From: a beta proteobacterium AAP65
GTDB taxonomy: Bacteria; Pseudomonadota; Gammaproteobacteria; Burkholderiales; Burkholderiaceae_C
Assembly (NCBI GenBank): GCA_001295865.1
Contig: LJHW01000022.1
Location: 62,001 to 126,000 of the forward strand
Length of the DNA: 64,000 bases
Reading direction: 5' to 3'
The notes under the pieces are model-generated. The model did not search any database and was not told the origin of the DNA. It was given only the letters and a program-made list of their open reading frames with translations. Made by a program: the position numbers and the translations under genes. Of this stretch, positions 1 to 8,703 are shown piece after piece; position 1 is the stretch's first letter, and each line of letters starts with the position of its first letter.

Positions 1-100
1 GCGCCCGCGATTGCAGCGGGCCAGAGGCGGAAGTTTCAGCCAGTACGGCATCGACGCCGTCCAGCGAGGTGCCCGACATCAGGCCGATGAACCAGGCCAT
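1..100 (-). CDS. anmK: Anhydro-N-acetylmuramic acid kinase, N-terminus only
   Basis: The minus strand from an ATG at 98-100 reads MAWFIGLMSGTSLDGVDAVL, the ATP-binding N-terminus typical of AnmK; the rest lies beyond the left edge. AnmK phosphorylates and opens 1,6-anhydro-MurNAc during recycling of peptidoglycan fragments in the cytoplasm. It starts 44 bases after the stop of the M23 peptidase on the same strand, so the two are probably co-transcribed and share a cell-wall theme. An in-frame TGA lies a short way upstream, so the start must be at or near this ATG. Only 33 residues are visible, so the identification rests on this one motif. Confidence 0.85.
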   Translation of the reverse strand, partial: MAWFIGLMSGTSLDGVDAVLAETSASGPLQSRA

Positions 101-144
101 GTATGGGCTAGCGGCGCAACCAGGCTTTCAAGCCCGGCGCGTGC

Positions 145-1515
145 TCACTCCATGCGGACGCGAGCGCCAGCCAGGGTTTCGGCGGCCTGCAGCTTCACCT
201 GCACGGCGGCCACGCGCTCCTGGAACTGGGGGCGCAGCCCGGCTTCGAGGGGCCGGGACTCGGAGGCCTTGGCCACACGCAGCGGGTCTTGATGCAGGCC
301 ATTGATGCGGAATTCGAAGTGCAGATGCGGCCCGGTCGCCCAGCCCGTGGCGCCCACGGCCCCGATGCGCTGGCCCTGGTCGACACGCTGGCCCTTCTTG
401 ACGTCGATGCGGCTCAGATGGGCGTAGAGCGTGGTGCGGTTGTTCGGATGGCGCACTTCGACCACGTTGCCGTAGCCGTTCTGGCGGCCTGCGAAGTCGA
501 CCACACCGTCGCCCACCACCCGCACCGGCGTGCCCGTGGGGGCGCCGTAGTCCACGCCACGGTGGGCGCGACGCGTCTGGAAGATGGGGTGGATGCGCAT
601 CGCGAACCCGGAGGTCACGCGCGAGAACTCCATCGGGCTGGCCAGGAAGGCGCGACGCTTGCTGCTGCCATCGAGCCCGTAGTACGCGCCTTTGCCATCG
701 GCGCCGGCAAACCACACGGCGTGGTGCTCGCGTCCGGCATTGACGAACTCGGCCGCCAGCACGCGGCCGGCGCCTTCGTTCCAGGCCACGGGTTCGCCAT
801 CGGCCAGCAGCGCTTCGTAGACGACGCTGAAGGTGTCGCCCTTGCGCAGTTCGCGATGGAAGTCGATGTCGGTAGAAAAGATGTCGGCCAACTGCACGGC
901 CACGGCGTCGGGCAGGCCCGATTCGTCGGTGGCGGCGAACAGCGAGCTGCGGATGCTGCCGCTGGACAGGCGCGATTGCGTGGTGAAGGGGGCTGTGTCC
1001 AGGCGCGCCAGCCAGCGCCCGTCGATGCGCGAGACCGTCAGGCGCGTGAAGTGCGTGCGGGCCAGCTCGCTGTTCTCGGCCGGGAAGCGGGCCACCAGTT
1101 CACGCAGGCTGCCGAAGCTGTCGGTGTCGGCGCGCACCATCTTGCCGCCACGCCCGGTGACAAGGCGTCGGGCCGTTGTGTCGCTGCGCAGGAAGCTGGC
1201 GGCTTCCGGGTCGCGCACGCCCAGGCGTGCCAGCAGGCTCTCGGCGGTGTCGGTGCCGCGCGTGATGTCGCTGCGGGTCAGCGTCAGGTCTTGCAGCGCC
1301 AACTCGGCGAGTTGGGCCTCAACGCCTTGCGGGGCCAGCGTTTCCGTGATGACCCGTTTGGGCAAGGCCGCTGCATCGGGCGCCAGGGGCGCAACGGCCA
1401 CTGCGGTGATGCCGAACCCCGCCAAGGCCGCCACCGCACCGGCCACGAGCGTGCGGCGGTGCTGGTGCGTAAAAGCCTGGAGGCCTTGCAAGACGCGGAG
1501 GGCAGCGGGTGTCAA
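145..1515 (-). CDS. M23 family peptidoglycan endopeptidase, membrane anchored
   Basis: A 456-residue protein with an N-terminal hydrophobic segment (about residues 22-46), a middle region of about 240 residues, and a C-terminal M23 (LytM/peptidase_M23) domain at about 300-410. The zinc ligands and catalytic residues are visible as HRGVD (His318, Asp322) and GPHLHFE (His397, His399), so the domain looks active. Family members cleave peptide cross-links of peptidoglycan in the periplasm. The start used is a TTG with no clear ribosome site, so the first residues are uncertain, but the anchor follows at once. It is divergent from tyrS, and the anmK start follows on the same strand. That arrangement is common in Burkholderiales. 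Confidence 0.9.
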   Translation of the reverse strand: MTPAALRVLQGLQAFTHQHRRTLVAGAVAALAGFGITAVAVAPLAPDAAALPKRVITETLAPQGVEAQLAELALQDLTLTRSDITRGTDTAESLLARLGVRDPEAASFLRSDTTARRLVTGRGGKMVRADTDSFGSLRELVARFPAENSELARTHFTRLTVSRIDGRWLARLDTAPFTTQSRLSSGSIRSSLFAATDESGLPDAVAVQLADIFSTDIDFHRELRKGDTFSVVYEALLADGEPVAWNEGAGRVLAAEFVNAGREHHAVWFAGADGKGAYYGLDGSSKRRAFLASPMEFSRVTSGFAMRIHPIFQTRRAHRGVDYGAPTGTPVRVVGDGVVDFAGRQNGYGNVVEVRHPNNRTTLYAHLSRIDVKKGQRVDQGQRIGAVGATGWATGPHLHFEFRINGLHQDPLRVAKASESRPLEAGLRPQFQERVAAVQVKLQAAETLAGARVRME

Positions 1516-1751
1516 GGGCGGCGGACGACGGCTGGACGCTGGTGACCCTGCAGTTGCAGCAGAGGCCCGGCGATGTTGATGGAGTGGCTTGTCGCAGCGG
1601 GCAATCGCCGGTGCTGCGTAGGCCGTCCTCTAGAATGGAAGGCTGTTCAGCACAGGGCTGAGCCGTGACATCCGTTCTCGGAACTAGCGATTAAGTATAA
1701 CGAAGGCACACCCATTCGGGCGAGTGCAAACACCCCAGCGAGTAAGCGTTC
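1516..1751. promoter_or_regulatory. Divergent intergenic region between M23 gene and tyrS
   Basis: These 236 bases separate two divergent genes and hold no gene. They contain the only AT-rich words nearby: TAGAAT at 1631-1636 and TATAAC at 1696-1701 on the plus strand, the latter overlapping TATACT on the minus strand (1699-1694). Either could be a -10 element. I found no well-spaced -35 partner, so promoter positions stay open. Confidence 0.35.
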
Positions 1752-3020
1752 ATGACAGAGCCCAGCGCCACGCCGGCGACCGCGAGCAGCGTGCCCCCGG
1801 CCACCACCCCGCCCCTGAGCGAGGCGGTGCAGCATGCCCTGGCCGTCTCGCTGCGCGGCTGCGATGAACTGTTGCCGCAGGCCGATTGGGTGAAAAAGCT
1901 CCAGCGCGCCGAAGCCAGCGGCCAGCCGCTGCGCATCAAGCTGGGCCTGGACCCCACGGCGCCCGACATCCACATCGGCCACACCGTGGTGCTGAACAAG
2001 ATGCGCCAGCTGCAGGACCTGGGGCACACGGTCATCTTCCTGATCGGCGACTTCACCTCGATGATCGGCGACCCTTCGGGCCGCAACGCCACGCGCCCGC
2101 CGCTGACGCGTGAGCAGATCGAGGCCAATGCGCAGACCTACTACAAGCAGGCCAGCCTGGTGCTGGACCCGAGCAAGACCGAGATTCGTTACAACAGCGA
2201 GTGGTGCGACCCGCTGGGCACGCGCGGTCTGATCCAGCTCTCGGCCAAGTACACACTGGCGCGCATGCTCGAACGTGACGACTTCACCAAGCGCTTCAAG
2301 GCCAACACGCCCATCAGCCTGCACGAACTGCTTTACCCGCTGATGCAGGGCTACGACTCGGTGGCCTTGAAAAGCGATCTCGAACTCGGCGGCACCGACC
2401 AGAAATTCAACCTGCTGGTGGGCCGCGCGCTGCAGCAGGAGTTCGGCCAGGAGCCGCAGTGCATCCTGACCATGCCGCTGCTCGAGGGGCTGGACGGCGT
2501 CGAAAAGATGTCGAAGAGCAAAAACAACTACATCGGCATCACCGAAGAGCCCAACACCATGTTCGCCAAGGTGCTGAGCATCAGCGATGTGCAGATGTGG
2601 AAGTGGTACACGCTGCTGAGCTTCCGGCCTGCGAGCGAGATCGCGGCGCTGAAGGCCGAGGTGGACGGCGGCCGCAACCCGAAGGACGCCAAGGTGATGC
2701 TGGCGCGCGAGATCACCTCGCGTTTCCACGGCGCGGCAGCGGCCGAGGCGGCCGTTGAAGACTTCCACCGCCGCGCGGCGGGTGGGGTGCCTGACGAGAT
2801 TCCCGAGGTGGGGCTGACCGGCGCGCCTTTGGCCGTGGGTGCGCTGCTCAAGCAGGCGGGTCTGGCGCCTTCCACCAGCGAGGCGCTGCGCCTGGTGGAG
2901 CAGGGCGGCGTGCGCATCGACGGCGGCGTGGTCGGCGACAAGGGCCTGAAGCTGGCCGCTGGCGTCTACGTGGTGCAGGTGGGCAAGCGCAAGTTCGCGC
3001 GCGTGACGCTCGCAGGCTGA
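1752..3020 (+). CDS. tyrS: Tyrosyl-tRNA synthetase
   Basis: A 422-residue class I aminoacyl-tRNA synthetase that attaches tyrosine to tRNA-Tyr in the cytoplasm. The HIGH signature is at residues 74-77 (PDIHIGH) and the KMSKS loop at 252-256 (EKMSKSKNN). The C-terminal 70 residues form an S4 RNA-binding domain. Length fits the bacterial family. The first 25 residues are Ala/Pro/Thr-rich and poorly conserved, so the start may be slightly off. It is followed after 5 bases by a CDF transporter gene, and then dtd, which clears D-Tyr-tRNA: a sensible translation-quality neighbourhood. Confidence 0.97.
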   Translation: MTEPSATPATASSVPPATTPPLSEAVQHALAVSLRGCDELLPQADWVKKLQRAEASGQPLRIKLGLDPTAPDIHIGHTVVLNKMRQLQDLGHTVIFLIGDFTSMIGDPSGRNATRPPLTREQIEANAQTYYKQASLVLDPSKTEIRYNSEWCDPLGTRGLIQLSAKYTLARMLERDDFTKRFKANTPISLHELLYPLMQGYDSVALKSDLELGGTDQKFNLLVGRALQQEFGQEPQCILTMPLLEGLDGVEKMSKSKNNYIGITEEPNTMFAKVLSISDVQMWKWYTLLSFRPASEIAALKAEVDGGRNPKDAKVMLAREITSRFHGAAAAEAAVEDFHRRAAGGVPDEIPEVGLTGAPLAVGALLKQAGLAPSTSEALRLVEQGGVRIDGGVVGDKGLKLAAGVYVVQVGKRKFARVTLAG

Positions 3021-3025
3021 AGCGC

Positions 3026-3928
3026 ATGCAGGTACAGCGTTACCTGCAACTCTCCATCGCGGTGGCGCTGACCACCATTGCGCTGAAAACCGGCGCCTGG
3101 TGGGTGAGCGAGAGCGTGAGCCTGCTGTCCGATGCGCTGGAGTCGCTGGTGAACCTGGCCGGCGCGGTGTTTGCACTGGCCATGGTGACCATCGCCGCCC
3201 GCCCGCCCGACGATGAGCACCCCTACGGCCACCACAAGGCCGAGTACTTCAGCAGCGGCTTCGAGGGCGTGCTGATCTTCGCCGCGGCGCTGGGCATCGT
3301 GTGGGCCGCGGTGGCGCGGCTGCTCGACCCGCAGCCGCTGGAGGCCGTGGGCATCGGTCTGGCGCTCTCGGTGCTGAGCTCGGCGCTGAATGGCGCGCTG
3401 GCCTACAGCATGCTGCGCAAGGCGCGCGAGGTGCAGTCGATGGCGCTGGAGGCCGATGCACGCCACCTGTTCACCGACGTGTGGACCTCGGCCGGCGTGG
3501 TGCTGGGCTTGGGTGCCGTGTTGGCCACGGGCTGGCTCTGGCTCGATCCGGTCATCGCCATCGCCGTGGCGCTGAACATCCTGCGTGTGGGTGTGGCGCT
3601 GGTGGCGCAGTCGGTGCGCGGGCTGATGGACGAAGCGCTGGAACCCGAGCACCAGGCGGCGGTGGCGCGTGTGCTGGCGGTGGCCAGCCACGGTGCAGTG
3701 CGCTTCGACCACGTCACTTCGCGCCGGGCCGGTCCGCGGCGTTTCATCGACCTGCACATGCACCTGCCCGCCGACTGGAGCCTGGGCCGTGCCGCCGACG
3801 AGCGCGCGCAGGTGGAACTCGCGCTGATGCAGGCCGTGCCGGGCCTGCGCGCGAGCATCCAACTGCTGCCGCTGGGTGTGGAAGTGCAGATGGACGACCC
3901 GCCTTTGGCAGAAAAGTCCGCCGCATGA
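3026..3928 (+). CDS. Cation diffusion facilitator (CDF) metal transporter, FieF-like
   Basis: A 300-residue inner-membrane exporter of divalent metals (zinc, iron or cadmium) driven by proton exchange. Six hydrophobic segments precede a soluble C-terminal domain (from about residue 205). Metal-site motifs of the family are visible: LLSDALES in TM2, [11 protein letters not shown] in the loop, and DARHLFTD in TM5. Substrate cannot be fixed from sequence. The gene starts 5 bases after tyrS and its TGA overlaps the ATG of dtd (ATGA), so translation of the three is probably coupled. Confidence 0.92.
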   Translation: MQVQRYLQLSIAVALTTIALKTGAWWVSESVSLLSDALESLVNLAGAVFALAMVTIAARPPDDEHPYGHHKAEYFSSGFEGVLIFAAALGIVWAAVARLLDPQPLEAVGIGLALSVLSSALNGALAYSMLRKAREVQSMALEADARHLFTDVWTSAGVVLGLGAVLATGWLWLDPVIAIAVALNILRVGVALVAQSVRGLMDEALEPEHQAAVARVLAVASHGAVRFDHVTSRRAGPRRFIDLHMHLPADWSLGRAADERAQVELALMQAVPGLRASIQLLPLGVEVQMDDPPLAEKSAA

Positions 3929-4365
3929 TCGCCCTGGTGCAACGGGTGCGCCAGGCGCGCGTGGAGGTGGCTGGTACCACCGTGGGCGAGATCGGCGTCG
4001 GCCTGCTGGTGCTGGTATGTGCCGAGCCGGCCGACACGCCGGCCCTGGCCGCGAAGTTGATCGACAAGATGCTGAAGCTGCGCATCTTCAGCGACGAGGC
4101 CGGCAAGATGAACCGCAGCGTGCAGGACGTGGGCGGCGGTCTGCTCATCGTCAGCCAGTTCACGCTGGCGGCCGATGTCAGCGGCGGCAACCGGCCCAGC
4201 TTCACGGGCGCTGCGCCGCCGGCACTGGGGCGTGCGCTCTACGAAGAACTGCTGCGCCTGGCGCGCGAGCGCCATCCGCAGGTGGCTGCCGGCGAGTTCG
4301 GCGCCGACATGCAGGTGCTCTTGGTGAACGACGGCCCGGTGACGATCCCGATCACGATGCGCTGA
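3925..4365 (+). CDS. dtd: D-aminoacyl-tRNA deacylase
   Basis: A 146-residue protein that removes D-amino acids, classically D-Tyr, from mischarged tRNA. The family signatures SQFTLAADV and the Gly-cisPro motif in NDGPVTI are both present, and the length matches the family. The ATG at 3925 overlaps the stop of the CDF gene. Presence just after tyrS fits a role in proofreading tyrosine charging. Confidence 0.95.
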   Translation: MIALVQRVRQARVEVAGTTVGEIGVGLLVLVCAEPADTPALAAKLIDKMLKLRIFSDEAGKMNRSVQDVGGGLLIVSQFTLAADVSGGNRPSFTGAAPPALGRALYEELLRLARERHPQVAAGEFGADMQVLLVNDGPVTIPITMR

Positions 4366-4368
4366 GCT

Positions 4369-4400
4369 GAAAAGAAAGAAAGGCCGCCCCAGGGCGGCCT
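4369..4400 (-). terminator. Intrinsic terminator, strongest in minus orientation
   Basis: A perfect 8-bp stem AGGCCGCC/GGCGGCCT (4381-4388 and 4393-4400) with a 4-base loop. On the minus strand it is followed by a T-rich run (TTCTTTCTTTTC), fitting the end of the transcript of the solute-binding gene that stops at 4510. On the plus strand it could also slow the tyrS-dtd transcript, but that side has no T run. Confidence 0.65.
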
Positions 4401-4509
4401 CTTCATGCCCGCAGGCAGCCGTGCATCGGTCGGCCTTGCAGGCCGTGCCCTCGCAGAGCTCGGGCCCCTCCTGAGGCGACAAGACGTGCGCAGGCGCGTC
4501 TTGACGTCC

Positions 4510-5487
4510 TCAGTCGGCGTACTGGCCCGCAGCCTTGATGGCCGGGCCCCACTTGGCGATTTCGGCTTCCACGAACTTCTTGTGGTCGGAGGGGTTGATG
4601 CGGCTGTCGCTGACGACCACGGCGCCCAGGGCTTCCTGGCGCTTGATGAACTCGGGGTCCTTCAGCGCGGCGCGCAGCGCGGTGTTCACCTGGTCGACGA
4701 TGGCCTTGGGCGTGCCCTTGGGTGCGTACAGGCCGTGCCAGATGGAGACGTTGAAGCCCTTGAGGCCTTGCGAATCCAGCGTCGGCAGCTTGCTCAGCGC
4801 GGGCGTGCTCAGCGGCTTGAGCGTGGTGACGGCGTAGGCCTTGACCTTGCCGGCTTCGATCTGGCCGGTGGTGTTGGTGGTCTGGTCGCACATGATGTCG
4901 ACCTGGCCGCCCAGGATGTCGGTCATGGCCGGGGCGGTGCCCTTGTAGGGCACGGTGGTCATGTCGATCTTCAGGTTCTGCTGGAAGAGCAGGCCGCACA
5001 GGTGCGATGCGGCGCCCAAGCCGGCGTTGGCCAGGTTGATCTTGCCCTTGTTGGCTTCGAGCCACTTCACGAGCTCGGCGTAGTTGGCGGCCGGCAGCGT
5101 GGGGCGGCCGATCAGCGTCATCGGCACGTCGTTGACCATGCCCACGTACTCGAAGTCTTCCAGCACCTTGAACGACAGGTTGCGGTACAGGGCCGGCGCG
5201 GTGGCCATGCCGATGTGGTGCAGCAGGAAGGTGTAGCCATCGGGGTTGGCCTTGGCCACCTTGGCCGCGCCCAGCGTGCCGCCGGCGCCACCGACGTTCT
5301 CGATGATGATGGTCTGGTTCTTCAGGCTCTTGCGCAGCACTTCGGCCAGGTCGCGCGCCACCTTGTCGGTGGGGCCGCCGGCGGCGAAAGGCACGACCAT
5401 GGTGATCGGCTTGTCGGGGTAGGCGAAGCTGCTGGTGGCCACGAAGGCCGCTGCCAGGGCGGTGATGGTCTTGCTCAGGGTCTTCAT
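4510..5487 (-). CDS. Tripartite tricarboxylate transporter (Bug family) solute-binding protein
   Basis: A 325-residue periplasmic binding protein with signal peptide MKTLSKTITALAAAFVATSS ending in FA-YPDK. The mature start YPDKPITMVVPFAAGG is the hallmark of the Bug family, and the CDQTTNT region in the second half is also typical. I chose the ATG at 5487 because a normal signal peptide starts there; a start further upstream would add 23 non-hydrophobic residues. Burkholderiales carry dozens of such orphan proteins binding organic acids. No TctA/TctB membrane genes lie nearby, so substrate is unknown. Confidence 0.92.
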   Translation of the reverse strand: MKTLSKTITALAAAFVATSSFAYPDKPITMVVPFAAGGPTDKVARDLAEVLRKSLKNQTIIIENVGGAGGTLGAAKVAKANPDGYTFLLHHIGMATAPALYRNLSFKVLEDFEYVGMVNDVPMTLIGRPTLPAANYAELVKWLEANKGKINLANAGLGAASHLCGLLFQQNLKIDMTTVPYKGTAPAMTDILGGQVDIMCDQTTNTTGQIEAGKVKAYAVTTLKPLSTPALSKLPTLDSQGLKGFNVSIWHGLYAPKGTPKAIVDQVNTALRAALKDPEFIKRQEALGAVVVSDSRINPSDHKKFVEAEIAKWGPAIKAAGQYAD

Positions 5488-5674
5488 GGTCTGGTCTCCA
5501 GGGGTCGGACGGTGGTCAACGGCGCGGATGTTAGGGCGGCGAAGTGTCAGGGTCACCGCGGGAACTACTTATCGCTCGGGCGGCGTGCGGTCATTGCCAC
5601 CAAGGCCCTGTTGGGCGCTGGGGCGCGGGCGGGCCCGCACACTGCACGCCTTCTCACACTTTCCGGGCCCCACC

Positions 5675-6301
5675 ATGCTTCGACGCTCTGCACTGCAAGG
5701 CCTGCTGGGCGCGGGCTGCCTGGCACTGGCCGCACCCGCTGCCATGGCCACCGAAGAACCCGCTTTTGAACTCGTGCGCCAGCTGGGCGCGGTGGAGATC
5801 CGCCAGTACGCGCCCTACGTGGTGGCCGAGGTGGAGGTCGAGGGCAGCGCCGAGAGCGCGGGCAACACGGCCTTCCCCATCCTGGCCGGCTACATCTTTG
5901 GCAAGAACAAGGGCGAGCGAAAGATGGCCATGACGGCCCCCGTCACACAGACCGCGGCGCCCATGAAGATGGCGATGACGGCGCCGGTCACGCAGACGGC
6001 CAGCGCTGACGGCCGCTACGTCGTGCAGTTCGTGCTGCCGGCCGACGTGAGCCTGGCCACCGCGCCCGAGCCGCTGGACGCGCGCGTGAAGCTGCGCGAG
6101 GTGCCGGCCGCGAAGGTGGCCGTCATCCGCTACCGCGGCACCTGGTCGCAAGCCAACTACGACGAACACCTCGCGTTGCTGCGCCAGGCGCTGACCGAGG
6201 CACAGATGGCCTGGGCCGGCGAGCCGGTGTTCTCGCGTTACGACCCGCCCTTGATGCCGTGGTTTCTGCGGCGCAACGAGATCTGGCTGAACCTGTCCTG
6301 A
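5675..6301 (+). CDS. SOUL family haem-binding protein, exported
   Basis: A 208-residue protein with a signal peptide (cleavage near AAMA-TEEP) followed by a SOUL domain starting FELVRQLGAVEIRQYAPYVVAEV. The signature MTAPVTQT occurs twice in tandem (KMAMTAPVTQT, six residues apart from the second copy). The end WFLRRNEIWLNL is typical of bacterial members. SOUL proteins bind haem or related tetrapyrroles, but the bacterial role is unsettled. The ATG at 5675 gives a clean signal peptide. It converges on the ligase gene with only 16 bases between stops. Confidence 0.88.
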   Translation: MLRRSALQGLLGAGCLALAAPAAMATEEPAFELVRQLGAVEIRQYAPYVVAEVEVEGSAESAGNTAFPILAGYIFGKNKGERKMAMTAPVTQTAAPMKMAMTAPVTQTASADGRYVVQFVLPADVSLATAPEPLDARVKLREVPAAKVAVIRYRGTWSQANYDEHLALLRQALTEAQMAWAGEPVFSRYDPPLMPWFLRRNEIWLNLS

Positions 6302-6317
6302 AGCTGCCCGGCGCCGC

Positions 6318-7571
6318 TCAGGCGTAGCTGCGTTTGTCTTCGATCACCTTGCCGTCGTTGGGCAGGCTGCCCGGGGGCAGCAGCCGCACCTCGCAGCGCA
6401 GCTTGGTGAGATCACGCACGCTGGCGGCCACGGCGGCCTGCAGGCCTTCGGCGGCGCTGGTGGTTTCGGCGTGCAGTGTCAGGTGGTCGTTGGCCATTTC
6501 GCCTTCCACCACCAGGCGTGCACGGCCGAGTTCGGGATGGCGCAGGAGCACCTCGGCCACCTGGCTGGGGTGCACGAACATGCCGCGCACCTTGGCCGTC
6601 TGGTCAGCGCGGCCCATCCAGCCCTGGATGCGCGTGTGCGTGCGGCCGGTGGGGCAGGGGCCGGGCAGCACCGCGCTCAGGTCGCCGGTGCCAAAACGCA
6701 GCATCGGGTAGTCGGCGTTGAAGGTGGTGACGACCACCTCGCCCACTTCGCCATCGGGCAGCACATCGCCGGTGCCCGGGCGCACGATCTCCACGATCAC
6801 GCCTTCATCCACCAACAGGCCTTCGCGTGCGCTCGTCTCGTAGGCGATGACACCCACGTCGGCGGTGGCGTAGGCCTGGTAACCCGCAACGCCTCGTGCC
6901 AGCAGCCAATCGCGCAGGCTGGGCGGGAAGGCCTCGCCACTGACCAGCGCCTTCTTCAGGCTGGGCAGCTGCACGCCGGTCTCGGCCGCTTTCTCCAGCA
7001 GGATGCGCAGGAAGCTCGGCGTGCCGGTGTAGGCGCTGGGGCGCAGGTGCTCCATGGCCTGCAGCTGCAGTTCGGTGTTGCCCACGCCGCCGGGGAAGAC
7101 GGTGCAGCCCAAAGCGTGGGCGCCGCTTTCCATGATCCAGGCGCCGGGCGTGAGGTGGTAGCTGAAACTGTTGTGCACCAGATCGCCAGCCGTGAAGCCG
7201 GCGGCGCGCATCGCACGCGCCACGCGCCAGTAGTCGGCGGCGAAACCTTCGGGCTCGTAGATCGGGCCGGGTGATTGGTAGACACGCCGCGCCGGCCGCA
7301 GCGCGCGCTGCGAGGCCCAGCCCAGGGCCGAAAAGCCGCCAAAAGCATCGCTGCCACGCTGCGCGTTCTGGGCGTCGAGCAATTCGTGTTTGCGCGTGAC
7401 GGGCAGGCGGGCAAGCGCGGCCAGGCTGGTGACGGCAGCGGCATCCACACCTTGCAGCCGCGCCGCCATCGCAGGCACGGCCATCGCGGCCTGCACCTGT
7501 GCGGGCAGGTCCAGGGCCAGCGCGGCCTCGCGTTCAGCGGGGCTGCGGGTCTCCAGGGGGTCGGGCTGCAT
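6318..7571 (-). CDS. PaaK-like AMP-binding acyl-CoA ligase
   Basis: A 417-residue adenylate-forming enzyme related to phenylacetate-CoA ligase. Visible are PGPIYEPEG near residue 103, the region FSYHLTPGAWIMESG, the YTGTPSFL stretch, YATADVGVIAYE (in place of the usual YGLTE-type motif), a GTGDLSAV motif and the C-terminal domain GWMGRADQTAKVRGMFV. Such enzymes activate aromatic or other carboxylic acids with ATP and CoA. It is the last gene of the liv-type cluster, so its substrate is probably what that transporter imports. Start is an ATG, 28 bases after the 98-residue protein. Confidence 0.85.
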   Translation of the reverse strand: MQPDPLETRSPAEREAALALDLPAQVQAAMAVPAMAARLQGVDAAAVTSLAALARLPVTRKHELLDAQNAQRGSDAFGGFSALGWASQRALRPARRVYQSPGPIYEPEGFAADYWRVARAMRAAGFTAGDLVHNSFSYHLTPGAWIMESGAHALGCTVFPGGVGNTELQLQAMEHLRPSAYTGTPSFLRILLEKAAETGVQLPSLKKALVSGEAFPPSLRDWLLARGVAGYQAYATADVGVIAYETSAREGLLVDEGVIVEIVRPGTGDVLPDGEVGEVVVTTFNADYPMLRFGTGDLSAVLPGPCPTGRTHTRIQGWMGRADQTAKVRGMFVHPSQVAEVLLRHPELGRARLVVEGEMANDHLTLHAETTSAAEGLQAAVAASVRDLTKLRCEVRLLPPGSLPNDGKVIEDKRSYA

Positions 7572-7599
7572 GCGGCGCCTGCTTGGGTGAAGGGAGGGG

Positions 7600-7896
7600 T
7601 CAGTCTTCCTGGCCCCAGCGGGCCAGGCGCTTCTTCAGTTCATCGATCAGCTTGCGCTGCTCGGCGGCGTTGCGCACGGTCTGGCCGTCCCACTCGGGCG
7701 TCATCGCCAGCTTGCGCGCCAGGCGCACCTGCAGGGCCTCGCCTTCCACGCTGGCCTGCAGCACGGGCTTGCCGCGCAGCTCGAAGCCGGCGCCGCGGGC
7801 GCTGAGCTTCAGGTCGCGCGCGGCTCGTTGCAGGGCTTGCAGCGCATCGGCAGGCTTGAAGGCGGGCAGCGCGAAGCCGAAGTCATCGTCGCTCAT
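7600..7896 (-). CDS. Small conserved-looking protein of unknown function in the liv cluster
   Basis: A 98-residue soluble protein with no signal peptide or membrane segment. It begins MSDDDFGFALPAFKPADALQ and ends in a charged segment (EQRKLIDELKKRLARWG) that could be a helix or short coiled coil. I do not recognise the family. Its ATG overlaps the stop of livF (ATGA), and the PaaK-like ligase follows, so it is translated with the uptake and ligase genes and may serve them. The frame keeps the GC-rich codon bias of its neighbours, which supports a real gene. Confidence 0.75.
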   Translation of the reverse strand: MSDDDFGFALPAFKPADALQALQRAARDLKLSARGAGFELRGKPVLQASVEGEALQVRLARKLAMTPEWDGQTVRNAAEQRKLIDELKKRLARWGQED

Positions 7897-8699
7897 GACA
7901 GCCAGCGCTTGCGGCGTTTGTAGCTCTTCACGTCCTTGAAGCTCTTGCGGTCACCGCCACCCATGCCGAGGTAGAACTCCTTCACGTCCTCGTTCTCGCG
8001 CAGGTCTTTCGCCGCACCTTCCATCACGATGCGGCCGCTTTCCAGGATGTAGCCGTGGTCGGCGTAGCGCAGCGCCATGTTCGTGTTCTGCTCCGCCAGC
8101 AGGAAGGTGACCTTCTCGCGCTGGTTGAGGTCCTTCACGATCTCGAAGACCTCTTCCACGATCTGCGGTGCCAGGCCCATGCTGGGCTCGTCGAGCAGCA
8201 CCATCTTCGGGTTGGCCATCAGCGCGCGGCCGATGGCGCACATCTGCTGCTCGCCGCCGCTGGTGTAGGCCGCCTGGCTGCCGCGCCGCGTTTTCAGGCG
8301 CGGGAAGTAGTTGTAGACCTTCTCCAGCGTGGCGTTGATGGCCGCCTTGCCGTCCTTGCGCGTGTAGGCGCCGGTCATCAGGTTGTCTTCGATGGAGAGG
8401 TGGGCGAAGCAATGCCGACCCTCCATCACCTGGATCACGCCCCGCTCCACCATCGCCGAGGTGCTGAGCTTCTCGATGCGCTCGCCGCGCAGCTCGATGC
8501 TGCCCTTGGTGACCTCGCCGCGCTCGCCGGCGAGCAGGTTGCTCACCGCGCGCAGCGTGGTCGTCTTGCCGGCGCCGTTGCCACCCAGCAAGGCCACCAC
8601 GCCACCCTCGGGCACCTGCAGGCTCACGCCCTTGAGCACCAGGATGACGTGGTTGTAGATGACCTCGATGCCGTTGACGTTGAGGAGCGGGGCGCTCAT
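7893..8699 (-). CDS. livF: Branched-chain-amino-acid-type ABC transporter ATPase LivF
   Basis: A 268-residue ATPase with Walker A GGNGAGKTTT, signature TSGGEQQM, Walker B MVLLDEPS and the LivF-type GLAPQIVEEVF. It energises import through LivH/LivM on the cytoplasmic face. The lysine/arginine-rich tail (KSYKRRKRW) extends about 20 residues past the usual end. Gap to the binding-protein gene upstream is 4 bases. In clusters flanked by CoA ligases the substrate is often an aromatic or other carboxylic acid instead of an amino acid; that is inference here. Confidence 0.93.
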   Translation of the reverse strand: MSAPLLNVNGIEVIYNHVILVLKGVSLQVPEGGVVALLGGNGAGKTTTLRAVSNLLAGERGEVTKGSIELRGERIEKLSTSAMVERGVIQVMEGRHCFAHLSIEDNLMTGAYTRKDGKAAINATLEKVYNYFPRLKTRRGSQAAYTSGGEQQMCAIGRALMANPKMVLLDEPSMGLAPQIVEEVFEIVKDLNQREKVTFLLAEQNTNMALRYADHGYILESGRIVMEGAAKDLRENEDVKEFYLGMGGGDRKSFKDVKSYKRRKRWLS

Positions 8700-8703
8700 G
8701 GCT

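Noticed and set aside
1665-1701. GTGACA at 1665-1670 with TATAAC at 1696-1701 as a sigma-70 promoter for tyrS
   Set aside because: The spacing is 25 bases, too long for a standard promoter; only a possible -10 box is reported.
4381-4400. Hairpin after dtd as a plus-strand terminator only
   Set aside because: The T-rich tract is on the minus-strand side, so its main use is probably for the minus-strand binding-protein gene.
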